Notes under the pieces: generated by a model
What the model was told of the DNA's origin: nothing
Databases searched by the model: none
Seen by the model: the letters and a program-made list of their open reading frames with translations, nothing else
Made by a program: the position numbers and the translations under genes
NCBI GenBank assembly: GCA_964513465.1
Contig: CAZEMR010000120.1
Coordinates: 1 to 6,110 of the forward strand
DNA: 6,110 nucleotides
Direction of reading: 5' to 3'
Origin: CAZEMR01 sp964513465
Lineage (GTDB): Bacteria; Bacteroidota; Ignavibacteria; Kapaibacteriales; UBA2268
Shown here: positions 5,140-6,110 of the stretch, in pieces
Position numbering within the stretch: the stretch's first letter is position 1
Layout: every line of letters starts with the position of its first letter

Positions 5140-6105
5140 ATGAAAAAAATCTGCATAACTCAGCTCGGGCGGATAGGGGATATGATATTGCTCACCCCCG
5201 CCATACGCGCGATCGATGAGCATTTCAGCGAAGCCGGAATCGACGTCATCGCCGGCCGCCACAATGCCAGCGTAATCGCCAACAATCCGCGAATAAATCG
5301 GGTGATTACGTATGACAAATCACCTGTGCGGCTGCCGCGCACGCTCGCCGCAATCCGCCGCGAAAAGTATGATTACTACATCGACCCCAAGGATCACCAT
5401 TCGACCGAGAGCGCGCTGATAGCCCGCATCGTCCGCGCAGCCATGAATATCGGCTTCAATCCGGATGGCAGGCGCAATTTCGATACGCCAATCCCCGGCG
5501 AATCGGATAACCGCGGCCTGCATATCGTGGCCCGCCACTTTCGCGCGCTTGAGCCGCTGGGTATCGCCTCGCCCGACCCTCTGCCCCGGCCGGAGCTGTT
5601 CGAGGACGCGGATTCCAAAGAATATGTAAATAAATTCGCAGTGGAAATTGGCGCCGAAAGGTTAGTGGTAGTCAATATCTCTGCCAGCCAGCCCAAAAAA
5701 ATGTGGCCCGCCGCCAAATGGATCGAATTTTTGAAATCAGTCGATCGGCGGGATGCAGCGTGGGCGCTCTCGTTCGCGCCGCCCGAAGCCGAAATTGCCC
5801 GCGAAATTGGCGCCGAAAGCAATATATATATATTCCGTTCACGGTCGATGAACGACGTGATTTCGCTTGTGGCCCGCTCGGCGCTGGTCGTAACGCCAGA
5901 TACGGCTATCGTCCATGTGGCAGCGGCTTTCGACCGGCCGCTGGTGGCGATGTTCGCCGGCCTGAGCGAATTCAACCGCAAATTCTATCCCCAGTCCTCG
6001 CGCAAAGAGCTTGCGATGGCCGCCACCGGCGCACCCGGCATCCGCGACATCGAAGTCAATGAATTAATAAGAGCTTATGAGAATTTAGCGGGGGAGGGGT
6101 TGTGA
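5140..6105 (+). CDS. Glycosyltransferase family 9 protein (ADP-heptose:LPS heptosyltransferase-like)
   Basis: Family 9 enzymes transfer heptose from ADP-heptose onto the growing LPS core at the cytoplasmic face of the inner membrane; some members use other sugars. The 321-aa protein has the usual two-lobed GT-B layout. QLGRIGDMILLTPAIRAI at 8-25 is the N-terminal signature, with Asp14 in the GD pair matching the proposed catalytic base (Asp13 in WaaC). ISASQPKKMWP at 180-190 resembles the loop that binds the sugar nucleotide, and TPDTAIVHVAAAF at 252-264 is the conserved D-T-x-x-x-H nucleotide-binding motif (Asp254, Thr255, His259). No membrane segment is visible. The length is slightly below that of typical WaaC/WaaF (about 320-350), but the protein looks complete. 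The exact acceptor cannot be read from sequence, so no symbol is given. The stop codon overlaps a possible next start, suggesting a surface-polysaccharide operon continuing to the right. Confidence 0.9.
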   Translation: MKKICITQLGRIGDMILLTPAIRAIDEHFSEAGIDVIAGRHNASVIANNPRINRVITYDKSPVRLPRTLAAIRREKYDYYIDPKDHHSTESALIARIVRAAMNIGFNPDGRRNFDTPIPGESDNRGLHIVARHFRALEPLGIASPDPLPRPELFEDADSKEYVNKFAVEIGAERLVVVNISASQPKKMWPAAKWIEFLKSVDRRDAAWALSFAPPEAEIAREIGAESNIYIFRSRSMNDVISLVARSALVVTPDTAIVHVAAAFDRPLVAMFAGLSEFNRKFYPQSSRKELAMAATGAPGIRDIEVNELIRAYENLAGEGL

Positions 6106-6110
6106 AAATT
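6102..6110 (+). CDS. Possible start of the next gene (partial, cut by window edge)
   Basis: GTG at 6102 overlaps the glycosyltransferase stop by 3 bases and would begin M-K-I. A purine-rich run, GGGGGAGGGG at 6090-6099, sits just upstream at Shine-Dalgarno distance, in contrast to the upstream gene, which has none. M-K-I openings are common in glycosyltransferase genes, but only three codons are visible, so neither the gene nor its product is certain. Confidence 0.35.

Overview
This is a bacterial chromosomal window of about 50% G+C coding DNA with AT-rich intergenic stretches. It holds three blocks: a DNA-damage-tolerance operon on the minus strand (umuD-umuC-SRAP), a minus-strand sppA gene for a membrane signal-peptide peptidase, and a plus-strand gene for a family 9 (heptosyltransferase-type) glycosyltransferase that runs almost to the right edge. 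The UmuD and UmuC sequences, the two-domain SppA and the short intergenic repeats look like a Gram-negative bacterium near Bacteroidota or the Chlorobi/Ignavibacteria/Kapabacteria group. That placement is an inference from sequence flavour, not proven. The run of 100 Ns shows the window comes from a scaffolded draft, plausibly a metagenome bin.

Layout: 1-204 is non-coding and carries a mosaic of small dispersed repeats. Positions 205-2539 are the operon, transcribed right to left as umuD, umuC and the SRAP gene, with a 1-base overlap and a 2-base gap at the two junctions. Positions 2540-3018 are non-coding: a candidate umuD promoter, a second inverted copy of the repeat mosaic, the assembly gap, a third partial repeat copy, a perfect hairpin and the sppA terminator. 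Positions 3019-4950 are sppA. Positions 4951-5139 are the AT-rich divergent promoter region. Positions 5140-6105 are the glycosyltransferase gene, and a further gene may start at 6102.

The first three genes form a coherent damage-tolerance set. UmuD is cleaved by itself and joins UmuC to make a pol V-type translesion polymerase, and SRAP proteins shield abasic sites in single-stranded DNA by a covalent link through Cys2. SppA degrades leftover signal peptides in the inner membrane, and the glycosyltransferase probably builds surface polysaccharide. These two are not functionally tied to the operon.

The most notable non-gene structure is that the operon is bracketed by two inverted copies of a composite repeat about 110-160 bp long. 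In addition, the 100-N gap is flanked by an identical 55-base sequence, which looks like a k-mer overlap left by the assembler. I found no RNA genes, CRISPR array, transposase or clearly new system.
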